A DNA stretch of 51,515 bases, taken from Flavobacteriales bacterium. GTDB lineage: Bacteria > Bacteroidota > Bacteroidia > Flavobacteriales_D > Crocinitomicaceae. The DNA lies in the NCBI GenBank assembly GCA_947449575.1, contig CANFRV010000025.1, forward strand, positions 1 to 51,515. Direction: 5' to 3'. The position numbers were made by a program, and so were the translations under genes. Positions 42,900 through 51,515 of this stretch are shown here, piece by piece. Position 1 is the stretch's first letter; the number at the start of each line of letters is the position of its first letter. A model generated the notes under the pieces. It saw nothing but the letters and a program-made list of their open reading frames with translations, did no database searches and was not told the DNA's origin.

Positions 42900-43862
42900 A
42901 TGATTAAACAAACACAAAATAGAGTAAAATTAGGAGTATTTGTCGTGATGGCGACCCTGTTTTTGATCCTAGGACTTTATTATATAGGTAGCAAAAAAAA
43001 CTTATTTACTAGCACAATAAATGTCAGTACGCACTTTGACGATGTTGGTGGATTAATGCAAGGAAATAATGTACGCTTTAATGGTATAAATATTGGGACA
43101 GTTACAAAAGTGTATCCGATATCCGATTCAATTATTCGCGTAGATTTTACAATCGATGAATCTAAAACGAAATTTATTACTAAAAATGCCATTGCTTCAA
43201 TTGGAACAGATGGTTTACTCGGAAATAAATTAATAAATATTTCCCCAGGGAAGCCAAGTAATCAAACGATAAAAGAAGGAGACAACTTGCAATCGATGAA
43301 GCCGTTGCAGATGACATCGGCATTGAGAACTCTCATAACGACCAATGAAAATGTTGAAATTATTAGTGAAAATCTAAAAAACGTATCTCAAAAACTCACC
43401 ACTGACAATACGCTTTGGCAACTATTAAATGACCCAGCGATCGCTAATAATGTTAAAAATGCCATTGTAAATTTCAAGTTGACAGGAACTAATAGTGCCA
43501 TTATAACAGGCGATTTAAGTGCAATTGTGAAAGATATTCAATCTGGAAAAGGTTCAATTGGAGCACTTCTAATGAATACCAATTTTTCGGACAAACTAAA
43601 TCAAACAGTCGTGAAGATTGAAGCAATTAGTGATTCAGCAGCTATACTTACAGGAAATTTTAATACTATTGCGGAAAAAATGAAAGATGAAAAAGGCACA
43701 TTAATAACATTACTTACAGATACGTCATTCGCTCATAATTTCAGCCTTAGTTTAGAAAACATTAAAGATGGAACTAAAGGATTTTCAGATAATATGGAAG
43801 CGTTGAAGCACAGTATTTTTCTCAAAAAGTATTTCAAGAAAAAATTAAAATCAAAAAAATAA
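42900..43862 (+). CDS. mlaD: MlaD-type MCE protein
   Basis: 320 residues: one N-terminal membrane helix (about 9-29), an MCE domain (about 38-115, HFDDVGGLMQGNNVRFNGINIGTV), then a long helical tail. MCE proteins form hexameric rings that carry lipids across the periplasm. The tail after residue 140 is longer than in E. coli MlaD (183 residues), as in other Bacteroidetes. It completes the MlaEFD inner-membrane complex. Confidence 0.93.
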   Translation: MIKQTQNRVKLGVFVVMATLFLILGLYYIGSKKNLFTSTINVSTHFDDVGGLMQGNNVRFNGINIGTVTKVYPISDSIIRVDFTIDESKTKFITKNAIASIGTDGLLGNKLINISPGKPSNQTIKEGDNLQSMKPLQMTSALRTLITTNENVEIISENLKNVSQKLTTDNTLWQLLNDPAIANNVKNAIVNFKLTGTNSAIITGDLSAIVKDIQSGKGSIGALLMNTNFSDKLNQTVVKIEAISDSAAILTGNFNTIAEKMKDEKGTLITLLTDTSFAHNFSLSLENIKDGTKGFSDNMEALKHSIFLKKYFKKKLKSKK

Positions 43863-43894
43863 ACGAACAATTATTCACTAAAAAAAATAAAATA

Positions 43895-44191
43895 ATGTCA
43901 AAATTCACTGAACTCATAAATTCCGATTCACCTACAGTAGTTGATTTTTTCGCTGAGTGGTGCGGTCCTTGCAAAACAATGGCTCCGATTTTACAAGATG
44001 TTGTCTCTAAAATAAATGGGAAAGCAAAAGTTATTAAAATAGACATTGATAAGAATCCATCTGTTGCGGCAAAGTATAAGGTTCAATCTGTGCCAACATT
44101 AATTATTTTCCAAAAAGGAGAAATAAAATGGCGTCAAGCTGGTGTTATTCCCGCAAAGCAATTAATAGAATTGATTTCAAAAATGAGTTAG
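43895..44191 (+). CDS. Thioredoxin
   Basis: 98 residues, a complete thioredoxin with the active site FFAEWCGPCKTM (C23, C26), the cis-proline loop SVPTLI and the buried KIDIDKNPSVAAKYKV strand. It is cytoplasmic (no signal) and reduces disulfides. It lies 32 bases after mlaD and may be cotranscribed, though no link with lipid transport is known. Confidence 0.93.
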   Translation: MSKFTELINSDSPTVVDFFAEWCGPCKTMAPILQDVVSKINGKAKVIKIDIDKNPSVAAKYKVQSVPTLIIFQKGEIKWRQAGVIPAKQLIELISKMS

Positions 44192-44254
44192 GAAACTGAC
44201 TCTTTTTATCTGCTTAATCGTTCCAGATTACATGTAAAGAACAGTAAAATACGT

Positions 44255-44662
44255 ATGAAAACAAAAAACATATTATTTGGCATTATTTTTTTCGGAAGTA
44301 TCCTATTATTCATCTCATTAGTTGGCGGCCAAACAAATTTAGGTCCACATGGCGGAAGAGTTCAGGAAGTTGATGAATTTAACATTGAAACCAAAATTAC
44401 GAATGAATTTGTCTACGCCTACATATTAGACAGAAAAAGCAGACCGATGAGTAATAGAGGTGTAAAATGTGAAATTAGGTTTGTGTTCATAGATAAGCCC
44501 TATAAAGATTTTGTATTACTACCTTATGATGAAGATGGTTTTAAACTAAGAGCTAATACCACTGGGTATCATTTATTATACATTCATTTTCAATTATTTG
44601 GAAAAACAATTTCAACAACATTTGACAACGAAAATGAAAATTTAATAGCTCACAAAAAGTAA
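44255..44662 (+). CDS. Small exported protein of unknown function
   Basis: 135 residues with an N-terminal hydrophobic signal or anchor (about 6-25, LFGIIFFGSILLFISLVGG). The mature region begins GPHGGRVQEVDEFNIETKI, a pattern recalling proteins near heavy-metal efflux systems, then a beta-rich domain (EFVYAYILDRKSRPMSNRGVKCEIRFVFI). That resemblance is from memory and weak. It is last in the Mla-thioredoxin run. Confidence 0.6.
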   Translation: MKTKNILFGIIFFGSILLFISLVGGQTNLGPHGGRVQEVDEFNIETKITNEFVYAYILDRKSRPMSNRGVKCEIRFVFIDKPYKDFVLLPYDEDGFKLRANTTGYHLLYIHFQLFGKTISTTFDNENENLIAHKK

Positions 44663-44988
44663 TTTCGATCCGTTATTGGTAGTAAAATTGAATATCATTC
44701 ATTTGACGACGCACCTCACCTACTTGATACAAATACGTGAATAAATAACGTATACCACTTGTGTAATCCAACTGGAAATCTATCATCTTATTGAATCAGT
44801 AAAAGACTTCTGAGATGAAATTCAGGTGCTATTATAGAGTAACCTAGGACTGACAATGCATCGGTCTAAATCAATATAAAACAAATACTTAGGTGTTATT
44901 AGTAAAAAATATGTTTAAGGAGCTAAACAATGTAAACAAAAAAAATCCTACACTTTGAAAAGTATAGGATTTCACATCTTTATTTTTT
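44663..44988. other. Convergent intergenic region
   Basis: 326 bases between convergent genes. It holds the minus-strand terminator at 44936-44972. The plus-strand side has no terminator that I can identify. Confidence 0.4.
44936..44972 (-). terminator. Rho-independent terminator of the adhesin/T9SS operon
   Basis: Stem AAATCCTA/TAGGATTT (44943-44950 with 44965-44972), extended inward by ACTTT/AAAGT. On the minus strand eight T follow (44938-44945). It lies 16 bases after the PorE-like stop. Confidence 0.85.
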
Positions 44989-46908
44989 TTACTTTATAAC
45001 CATCTGATCAATTTTAATTACCTTAAACTCGGTTCTTCTATTTTTCTGATGATCCTGCTCAGAGCATCGAACACCATCCTTACAATTGTTAACCAATACT
45101 GTTTCACCATAGCCTTTATAGGTTAATCTGCTCGCCACTATTCCTTGCGAAACTAAATATTCTACGGCAGCATGGGCGCGATTATCTGAAAGAATTTCGT
45201 TGTATTGATCATTCCCTCTACAATCCGTATGTGATCCCATTTCAATATGAATTCTTGGATTATCATTTAATATTTTAACCAATTTATTTAACTCAATAGC
45301 AGCATCTGCACGAATATCATATTTATCGAAATCATAGTATATATTTTCCAAGACAATAGGTTTATCAATAATTAATTCATCTAATTGAAAATTAACTACA
45401 AAATCTTTTGAGTATTTTTCACCTTTTGTACTTAAACTCGAACTTTGCGCAAAATGATTTTCTTTTGAGCAATTAATTACATAATCAGTTTTTGGATTCA
45501 ATTTAAACTTATACGCTCCTTTACTATCCGTTAAAACCTCTATTTTATTCTCTTTTGTATCATTTACTTTTATTTTTAACGTAACCAATGCATCTTTGAT
45601 AGGTGATCCTTTTCCTTTTAGAGTGACAATCCCAGAAACATTAAATACTGGATCGTTTTTTGTAAACTCATAGATATTGTCTCCTTTTTTCCTATTGGAC
45701 GAAAGAAAACCAGTTTTACTTTTTTCATCTAGCACAAAAGCATAGTCATCTTTGGAGGAATTTACCGGGTAATTTAGATTTTCTACTGCTAACCATTTTC
45801 TTGCATTGGCATCATATGTGGTTGTGAAAACATCTAAACCTCCTAGGTTATTATGAGCATTTGAAGAGAAATAGAACGTTCCGTCCTCCGCGATAAAAGG
45901 AAACATTTCATTTCCAGGCGTATTAATTTCCTTTCCTAAATTTTCAGGTTTCGACCAGGTAGTATCATTTAATACGGAATAATATATATCTGTACCTCCA
46001 AAACCGCCAGTCATATCAGAAATAAAATACAAGGTTTTCTGATCAGCCGACAAGCAGGGATGACCCACTGAATAATCATCACTATCAAAGGGTAATTCTT
46101 TTAATTGAACCCAGTTTCCATCGACCAATTTCGCCGAAAATAGCTTTAGATTGTTTTCATTTTTAGCATTTTTTATTGGCTCTGAATTAAAATAATTACT
46201 CCTTGTAAAATAAATAACATTTTGTGCCTTATTAAAAGTTGCGGGTCCCTCGTGATAATTACCATTCATTTCTCCTTTCAATAAATAGGGAGCTAACCAA
46301 TTACCCTCTTTATCTTTTTCAGAGAAATATAAATCATAAAAGGAATTACCAAGCATTGGTTCAATACGTGATTTTTCATTTTCAATTCTACTTGCTGTAA
46401 ATACTATTCCATTGCCAAACGGAACTTGAGCAAACTTTGATTCAAGTCCAACAAATGGAATATTTTTTAAAGTATACAGCGTAGTATCTTTCATAAATTG
46501 ACCGACTGAACCACAGGATAGAAGTAACATTTTGGCAACAATATCATTTGGAGAATTTCTTAAGTATTTGTTAAACCAGATTTTTGCAGTTTCATAATCG
46601 CCTTTATTCATTAATACTTTCCCGTAGTCAAAATACATCGAATTATTAATCTGAGGAAACTTGACCACCTCTGAAAAAACCAGATCTGCATTTTGATAAT
46701 CATTCACCAATCGATAAGATTCAGCTAACTTAATCTTTGCTTCCGGGGAATCATTTTTGGCAATTGCTTTTTTATAATTTTCAATCGCTGCATGATATTG
46801 TAAGTTGGAAAAATTTGTATTTCCCTTTCTATAATAATTAGTACACCCAAGTAATAATAGGGTTAAAATAGAATAAACGAATGTTGTAAATTTAGTATTC
46901 ATAATCAT
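44989..46908 (-). CDS. PorE-like lipoprotein (TPR, beta-propeller, OmpA)
   Basis: 639 residues (or 637 from M3): lipobox LLGC, TPR-like repeats (about 25-120), WD40-like beta-propeller repeats (PD40 type, about 180-410, with SADQKTLYFISDMTGGFGGTDIYY and AEDGTFYFSSNAHNNLGGLDVFT), a carboxypeptidase-regulatory-like domain (about 420-510) and a C-terminal OmpA domain. The OmpA part keeps the peptidoglycan-binding pair in GSHTDCRG and LSDNRAHAAVEYL. This is the order of T9SS PorE proteins and of OmpA-like genes paired with PorP/SprF. It anchors the outer-membrane machinery to peptidoglycan. It follows the SprF-like gene by 9 bases. Confidence 0.88.
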   Translation of the reverse strand: MIMNTKFTTFVYSILTLLLLGCTNYYRKGNTNFSNLQYHAAIENYKKAIAKNDSPEAKIKLAESYRLVNDYQNADLVFSEVVKFPQINNSMYFDYGKVLMNKGDYETAKIWFNKYLRNSPNDIVAKMLLLSCGSVGQFMKDTTLYTLKNIPFVGLESKFAQVPFGNGIVFTASRIENEKSRIEPMLGNSFYDLYFSEKDKEGNWLAPYLLKGEMNGNYHEGPATFNKAQNVIYFTRSNYFNSEPIKNAKNENNLKLFSAKLVDGNWVQLKELPFDSDDYSVGHPCLSADQKTLYFISDMTGGFGGTDIYYSVLNDTTWSKPENLGKEINTPGNEMFPFIAEDGTFYFSSNAHNNLGGLDVFTTTYDANARKWLAVENLNYPVNSSKDDYAFVLDEKSKTGFLSSNRKKGDNIYEFTKNDPVFNVSGIVTLKGKGSPIKDALVTLKIKVNDTKENKIEVLTDSKGAYKFKLNPKTDYVINCSKENHFAQSSSLSTKGEKYSKDFVVNFQLDELIIDKPIVLENIYYDFDKYDIRADAAIELNKLVKILNDNPRIHIEMGSHTDCRGNDQYNEILSDNRAHAAVEYLVSQGIVASRLTYKGYGETVLVNNCKDGVRCSEQDHQKNRRTEFKVIKIDQMVIK

Positions 46909-46917
46909 TGTATTTAA

Positions 46918-47844
46918 TTAAAAAAATCGAGGTGATTTAAATTTAGTGACATCATTTCCGAAGTCATAACCTATCATTATTTCATGACTTCCACTGGAAT
47001 AGCGTCTCATATTCGATAAAGTGAAATCATAGCTATACCCTATTCTCAAGCGAAAATTTGTTTGGTATTGGGCAATAGCAATAATTGCATCACCTGTTCG
47101 ATACGAAGCGCCTAACCAAAAGTGATCTTTATATAAAACATTCGCATTAAAATCGGCTTGAAATGGCGCGCCTGGAAGATACTTCAATAAGATTGAAGGT
47201 TTCACTTTTACATTCTTGTTGAGTGTAAAAACATATCCACCGGTCGCCATATAGTGTCGATCCACTAATGACGAATTGTTGACATCGGTTCCAAATGAAT
47301 AGTTTCTATCATACGCCCAGAGCGTTGGAACTGAGATTCCAGCATACCAATTTGTGCTGTAATAATAGATTCCCACTCCGAATTTAGGTAGCCAAGCTGT
47401 TTGCTTGGTACCACCTTGGTATAACTTGTCCGCTATATCCCAATAAATAAGCTCATCTGAATGATACAAGTAACGAGAAACACCGGCTTTTATGCCCATC
47501 GCCAATGTTCCATTTTTTATTTTAATCTTGTAAGCATAATTGGCGAATACATCCGTTTGATTTGTTGCACCGATATGATCATTCATTATCATTAAACCCA
47601 GTCCTACATTTTTATTCTGCAAAGGTCCATCAATTGCAAAAATAGAAGTTACTGGTGCTCCTGACATCCCTACCCATTGACTTCTGTGTAAGAGAGTTGA
47701 GGTAGTATATTTCTGACTTCCTGCATACGCTGGGTTCAAGAGCAAACCGTTAAACATGTATTGACTTACCATTACATCTTGTTGAGCTTGCAAGGGTGCA
47801 GCACAAATACACAAGGCTGCTATCGATATGATTATTTTTTTCAT
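46918..47844 (-). CDS. PorP/SprF-family outer-membrane protein
   Basis: 308 residues with signal peptide (MKKIIISIAALCICAAPLQAQQ) and the PorP/SprF start QDVMVSQYMFNGLLLNPAYAGSQKYTTSTLLHRSQWVGMSGAP, followed by a beta-barrel-like pattern ending in FKSPRFF. SprF-like proteins help T9SS export the SprB-type adhesin encoded beside them. The gene lies 39 bases after the adhesin gene, so it is the natural helper of that protein. Confidence 0.92.
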   Translation of the reverse strand: MKKIIISIAALCICAAPLQAQQDVMVSQYMFNGLLLNPAYAGSQKYTTSTLLHRSQWVGMSGAPVTSIFAIDGPLQNKNVGLGLMIMNDHIGATNQTDVFANYAYKIKIKNGTLAMGIKAGVSRYLYHSDELIYWDIADKLYQGGTKQTAWLPKFGVGIYYYSTNWYAGISVPTLWAYDRNYSFGTDVNNSSLVDRHYMATGGYVFTLNKNVKVKPSILLKYLPGAPFQADFNANVLYKDHFWLGASYRTGDAIIAIAQYQTNFRLRIGYSYDFTLSNMRRYSSGSHEIMIGYDFGNDVTKFKSPRFF

Positions 47845-47883
47845 GGCTTTTATTATTAGTTCTACAGATACATTTCTGCTTCA

Positions 47884-50800
47884 TTATCTTCTTCTAATTT
47901 CAACGTACCCTTTCAAAACAATTGTTCTATTATTAATTTCCAATATGGCGAAATATGTTCCCTCAGGTAATTCATCTCCAGATCCATTTGAGCCAGTCCA
48001 TTGATTCATATAATTATCTTTTGTGAATACTTCGTTGCCCCATCGATTGAAAATTGTTAGAACATTATTTGGATATGCCTCAATCCCTCTCACAACGAAA
48101 TAATCGTTATCGCCATCATTATTAGGCGTTATTGCCGTGGGCATTTCTAACCCTTGAGGTTGATTAAGTTCGATACTTTTTGTCGCTACACATCCATTTT
48201 GATCCGTTAGGATTACCGAATAACTTCCGGCGGTAAGATTTGAGGGATCTTCCATTATTTGACCATTTGACCAAGTGAAATAGTAGGGATCCGTTCCTCC
48301 GATTGCTGTCAAATCAATTGACCCATCGCTTCCACCGTAAAAACTTATATTGAAATTTTCATTTGTGAAAGGACTTACTAAAGTCAATGAAAGATCTACT
48401 GGTTGAGAAACCAACACACTATCGATCTGAATACACCCTTGAGCATCCGTAATTGTGACTATGTACAAACCTTGACTTAAGCTATCAATATCTTCTGATA
48501 TTTCTCCATCGGACCAAGAATAAGTATAGGGTAAAGTACCTCCAGAGACATTGATATCAATAAAACCATTGTCATCACCATAACACAACACATCTTGTTC
48601 AATTATTATGTCTTTTATTACCAACGGCTGTGTTAAGGTAATAGAGTTTGTTCCCACACAACCATTAACATCGGTATACAGTAAACTGTAAGTGCCAACA
48701 GGAATCCCTTCAAGATCTTGCGTTGTAGCACCGTTACTCCATAAGTAGGTATAAGGAACAACACCACCATTCAGCGTGAAGTCAATTTGACCATCTGATG
48801 ATCCATTACAACCCGCGTTTATAAATGTGTAAGAAGAAATAAAAGCAATAGGTTCTGTGATAGTGGTTGCAACTGAAGTAACACATCCATTAGCATCTTG
48901 AACAAATAGAGAATATGTACCGGCTGATAGTCCGGAAAGATCTTCCATCGCACTTCCATTATTCCAAAGTACAGTGTATGGTGTTGAACCTCCAGTTACG
49001 GTTGTGTTTATACTTCCATCTGATGATAAATGGCAACTTACGCCAAACCCATTAAAGTCAGATATTGAATCTATTGTAGCTACTAAGATAGCTGGCTCTG
49101 AAATAATAACAGAAGCAGAACCTTGACATTCATTCGCGTCCGTAATTAAAATATCATGCAGACCAGGTTCTAAATTGATTGCTAATGGATTCGTCTGAAT
49201 ACCAATACTTGTCCAAGCATATGAATATGGGCTAGTTCCACCAACCCCTACAGATAATGCTTCTCCATCGTTAGCGCCATGACAACTGACATCTGAAATA
49301 ACACTTGCACCTACAACAAGTAATGTTGGTTGTGAAAGATTTACAAAAGTAGTAGCGACACATCCATTCGCATCCGTAATTGTAGTAATATGGATACCAG
49401 GAGTTAAATTAATCGCATTTTGTGTCGTCTGAATTACACTCGTATTCCAACTGTAATGATAAGGCTCTGTTCCTCCGCTCCCGATTACTGTTGCTGTTCC
49501 ATCATTCGCTCCATTACAACTGATATTTTGTCCATTGTAATTCGACGTTATTGCTGCATTTGCTGTAAGTGCAGGAGGCTCTTCAAGCGAAACTGATGTT
49601 GCCGCTGTGCAACCATTTATATCCGTAATTGTTACTGTATAAGTACTCGCGCCTAAACCAGTCGCTGCTGCAGTAGTCTGTGCAGTTGACGTATTCCAAC
49701 TGAATGAATATGGCGCTGTACCTCCTATTGGTGCTGCGAGTGCTGTTCCATTGTTGGCTCCATGACAACTAATATCAACACCATTATAGTTAGAAGTAAT
49801 TGATGCAAAAGCAGCTAAAGAAGGAGCTTCTGTCAGTGTAACATCAGAAGTAGCAGCACATCCATTCGCATCAGTGATCGTCACAGTATACGTATTAGCA
49901 CCTAAGTTTATTGCGGTAGAACTCGTTTGAACTGGTATTGTATTCCAACTATAAGTATATGGCTCGGTACCACCAGCAGGCATCGCTAAGGCTATTCCAT
50001 TGCTAGCTCCATGACAACTAATATCTTGTCCATTGTAATCAGAAATAACATCAACTGTTGTTGTAAGTGGAATTGGCTGTGAAAAAGTCACAGAAGATGA
50101 TGTTGAACATGCATTAGCATCAATAACCGTTACAGTAAAAGTTCCTGCTCCCAAACTATCTGCATTTGCAGTCGCTTGACTTGGTGTCGAATTCCAAGTA
50201 AATGAATACGGTTCTGTTCCTCCAAATGCGTTAGAAGTCGCTGTGCCATCATTGGCCCCGTTACAACTAATACCCTGATTATTATAATCTGATGTGATAC
50301 TAGCTGTTGAAGTAAGTTCAACTGGTTCAGCGAGTGTTACTGAAGTTGTGATTACACATTCGTTCGCATCAAGAATTGTCACTACGTAAGTTCCAACTCC
50401 CAAATTAACTGCGCTAGCGGTTGTTTGCATTGGCAACGTATTCCAACTATATGTGTAAGGTGCTGTACCTCCAATTGGAGAAGCAATCAGTGATCCATCC
50501 GTTGCACCGTGACAACTGATATCTCTTCCGTTGAAGTCAGAAGTAGCGATTGCTGTGGCTGTCAGTTCTTCAGGTTCAATTAATGTAATTTCAGATGAAG
50601 TTGAACATGCATTGGCATCAGAAATTGTAACCACAAATGTTCCACCTGATAAACCTATTGCTGATGCTGTGGTTTGGACTGGAGAAGTGTTCCAACTATA
50701 AGAATACGGCTCAGTTCCGCCTGCAGGGGTTGTAGTAGCTGATCCATTACTTGCTCCATGACAACTGATGGCTTGCTCATTGTAATTGCTAGTAACCATT

Positions 50801-51515
50801 GTTAAAGTAGTCAGGTTATTAGGTTCTATCACTGAAATGGAAGATGAAGCTTCACATCCATTTGCATCGGTGATAGTTACTGTATATGAACCTGGACCTA
50901 AGTCAACCGCTAATGCAGAATTCTGTATTGGAGATGAATTCCAACTATAATCAAAAGGTGCTGTTCCTCCAATGGCAACTCCTAGTATCGATGCATCATC
51001 TGCTCCGTAACAACTGATGTCTTGCCCGTGATAATTTGATTGAACGATTGCATTAGAAATTAAAAGTATTGGTTGAGATAAAATAACTGAACTATTTGTA
51101 TAACATCCATTTGCATCTGTAACTAGTACTGTGTAAATTCCTGCCACTAATGCAGTTGCATTTTGAGTTAACTGTGCTGGTGTTGTGTTCCAACTGTATG
51201 TATATGGTGCAGTTCCGCCAGTAGTGGCTGTAGTTGCTGATCCATCGTTTGCTCCGTTACAACTTACATCTTTTCCATTATAAGAAGAGGTTACTGATGC
51301 TGTTGTTGCTAGAACTGTTGGATTTACAAGCGTTGCACTTGATGTTGTTGAACATCCGTTATTATCCGTTACCGTTACTGCGTATGTTCCTGCCACTAAT
51401 GCAGTTGCATTTTGAGTTAACTGTGCTGGTGTTGTGTTCCAACTGTATGTATATGGTGCAGTTCCGCCAGTAGTGGCTGTAGTTGCTGATCCATCGTTTG
51501 CTCCGTTACAACTTA
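47884..51515 (-). CDS. SprB-type repeat adhesin, 5' end outside window
   Basis: The 3' part (at least 1,210 codons) of a very large surface protein. It contains 13 complete SprB repeats of 75-83 residues, each with SCHGANDG-like, GGTxPYxYSWN-like and TDANGC-like blocks. The window also cuts an earlier repeat. The C-terminus (PTAITPNNDGDNDYFVVRGIEAYPNNVLTIFNRWGNEVF...LKGYVEIRRR) is a T9SS type B (CHU_C) sorting domain. It is exported by T9SS and attached to the cell surface, where relatives mediate gliding or adhesion. The frame remains open to the window edge. Repeats are most alike near the right edge and diverge toward the C-terminus. Confidence 0.93.
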   Translation of the reverse strand, partial: SCNGANDGSATTATTGGTAPYTYSWNTTPAQLTQNATALVAGTYAVTVTDNNGCSTTSSATLVNPTVLATTASVTSSYNGKDVSCNGANDGSATTATTGGTAPYTYSWNTTPAQLTQNATALVAGIYTVLVTDANGCYTNSSVILSQPILLISNAIVQSNYHGQDISCYGADDASILGVAIGGTAPFDYSWNSSPIQNSALAVDLGPGSYTVTITDANGCEASSSISVIEPNNLTTLTMVTSNYNEQAISCHGASNGSATTTPAGGTEPYSYSWNTSPVQTTASAIGLSGGTFVVTISDANACSTSSEITLIEPEELTATAIATSDFNGRDISCHGATDGSLIASPIGGTAPYTYSWNTLPMQTTASAVNLGVGTYVVTILDANECVITTSVTLAEPVELTSTASITSDYNNQGISCNGANDGTATSNAFGGTEPYSFTWNSTPSQATANADSLGAGTFTVTVIDANACSTSSSVTFSQPIPLTTTVDVISDYNGQDISCHGASNGIALAMPAGGTEPYTYSWNTIPVQTSSTAINLGANTYTVTITDANGCAATSDVTLTEAPSLAAFASITSNYNGVDISCHGANNGTALAAPIGGTAPYSFSWNTSTAQTTAAATGLGASTYTVTITDINGCTAATSVSLEEPPALTANAAITSNYNGQNISCNGANDGTATVIGSGGTEPYHYSWNTSVIQTTQNAINLTPGIHITTITDANGCVATTFVNLSQPTLLVVGASVISDVSCHGANDGEALSVGVGGTSPYSYAWTSIGIQTNPLAINLEPGLHDILITDANECQGSASVIISEPAILVATIDSISDFNGFGVSCHLSSDGSINTTVTGGSTPYTVLWNNGSAMEDLSGLSAGTYSLFVQDANGCVTSVATTITEPIAFISSYTFINAGCNGSSDGQIDFTLNGGVVPYTYLWSNGATTQDLEGIPVGTYSLLYTDVNGCVGTNSITLTQPLVIKDIIIEQDVLCYGDDNGFIDINVSGGTLPYTYSWSDGEISEDIDSLSQGLYIVTITDAQGCIQIDSVLVSQPVDLSLTLVSPFTNENFNISFYGGSDGSIDLTAIGGTDPYYFTWSNGQIMEDPSNLTAGSYSVILTDQNGCVATKSIELNQPQGLEMPTAITPNNDGDNDYFVVRGIEAYPNNVLTIFNRWGNEVFTKDNYMNQWTGSNGSGDELPEGTYFAILEINNRTIVLKGYVEIRRR
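51138..51266 (-). repeat. 129-bp exact repeat in the adhesin, copy 1
   Basis: Identical to 51387-51515, offset 249 bp (83 codons, in frame). It codes for a SprB repeat core (SCNGANDGSATTATTGGTAPY and onward). Identity at nucleotide level points to recent duplication or gene conversion. Confidence 0.85.
51387..51515 (-). repeat. 129-bp exact repeat in the adhesin, copy 2
   Basis: Second copy of the 51138-51266 segment. It runs off the window edge, so the array very likely continues with near-identical units. Confidence 0.85.

Overview
The window looks like chromosome of an AT-rich member of the Bacteroidota, most likely Flavobacteriales (a Fluviicola/Crocinitomicaceae-like lineage is my inference). 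The signs are several promoters of the Bacteroidetes type (TTTG, about 19 bases, TAnnTTTG), few Shine-Dalgarno sites, a CarB without the C-terminal allosteric domain, menaquinone-type MenE, type IX secretion (T9SS) components and cargo, and a SprB-type repeat adhesin followed by PorP/SprF-like and PorE-like genes. Only one gene is cut by the window, the adhesin at the right edge.

Layout. 199-10656 (minus): carB, a DUF4834-like small membrane protein, a YfhO-type membrane protein, an FkbM methyltransferase, two tandem paralogous family 2 glycosyltransferases and a Wzx-like flippase, i.e. a surface-glycan group. 11122-13804 (plus): a PstS-like lipoprotein and a secreted TPR protein. 13863-14536: non-coding, holding a palindromic repeat element and a candidate structured RNA on the minus strand. 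14537-19839: thioredoxin-like protein, MenE, SmpB, a membrane protein, RecR, MscL, an RRM protein and a secreted coiled-coil protein. 20076-22586: tmRNA (ssrA), then a single Fic gene enclosed by two iteron-like direct repeats, ending in a second copy of the ssrA 3' end. 22690-27888: a TolC/HlyD/ABC exporter operon with a divergent TetR-type regulator. 28160-30785: a MoxR-like AAA+ ATPase and VWA protein pair. 31202-40581: mixed single genes including a secreted caspase-fold (gingipain/CHAT-like) protein, a lipoprotein serine hydrolase, an FKBP, a metallophosphoesterase, an MFS transporter, a DUF2461 protein, a T9SS cargo protein and two small paralogous HTH proteins. 41147-44662: a small Pro/Glu repeat protein, MlaE-MlaF-MlaD, thioredoxin and a small secreted protein. 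44989-51515 (minus): the T9SS/adhesin operon.

The most unusual region is 20469-22586. The last bases of ssrA recur exactly about 2.1 kb downstream. Between the copies lie one Fic AMP-transferase-type gene and two 71-74 bp direct repeats whose TTTACA words keep identical spacing (21, 9 and 20 bases) on both sides of the gene. No integrase is present. I read this as a minimal or decayed ssrA-integrated island carrying a self-regulated Fic toxin-like gene. The second item of interest is the candidate RNA at about 14235-14463 (minus), with its own promoter, closing stem, several hairpins and a T-run terminator.
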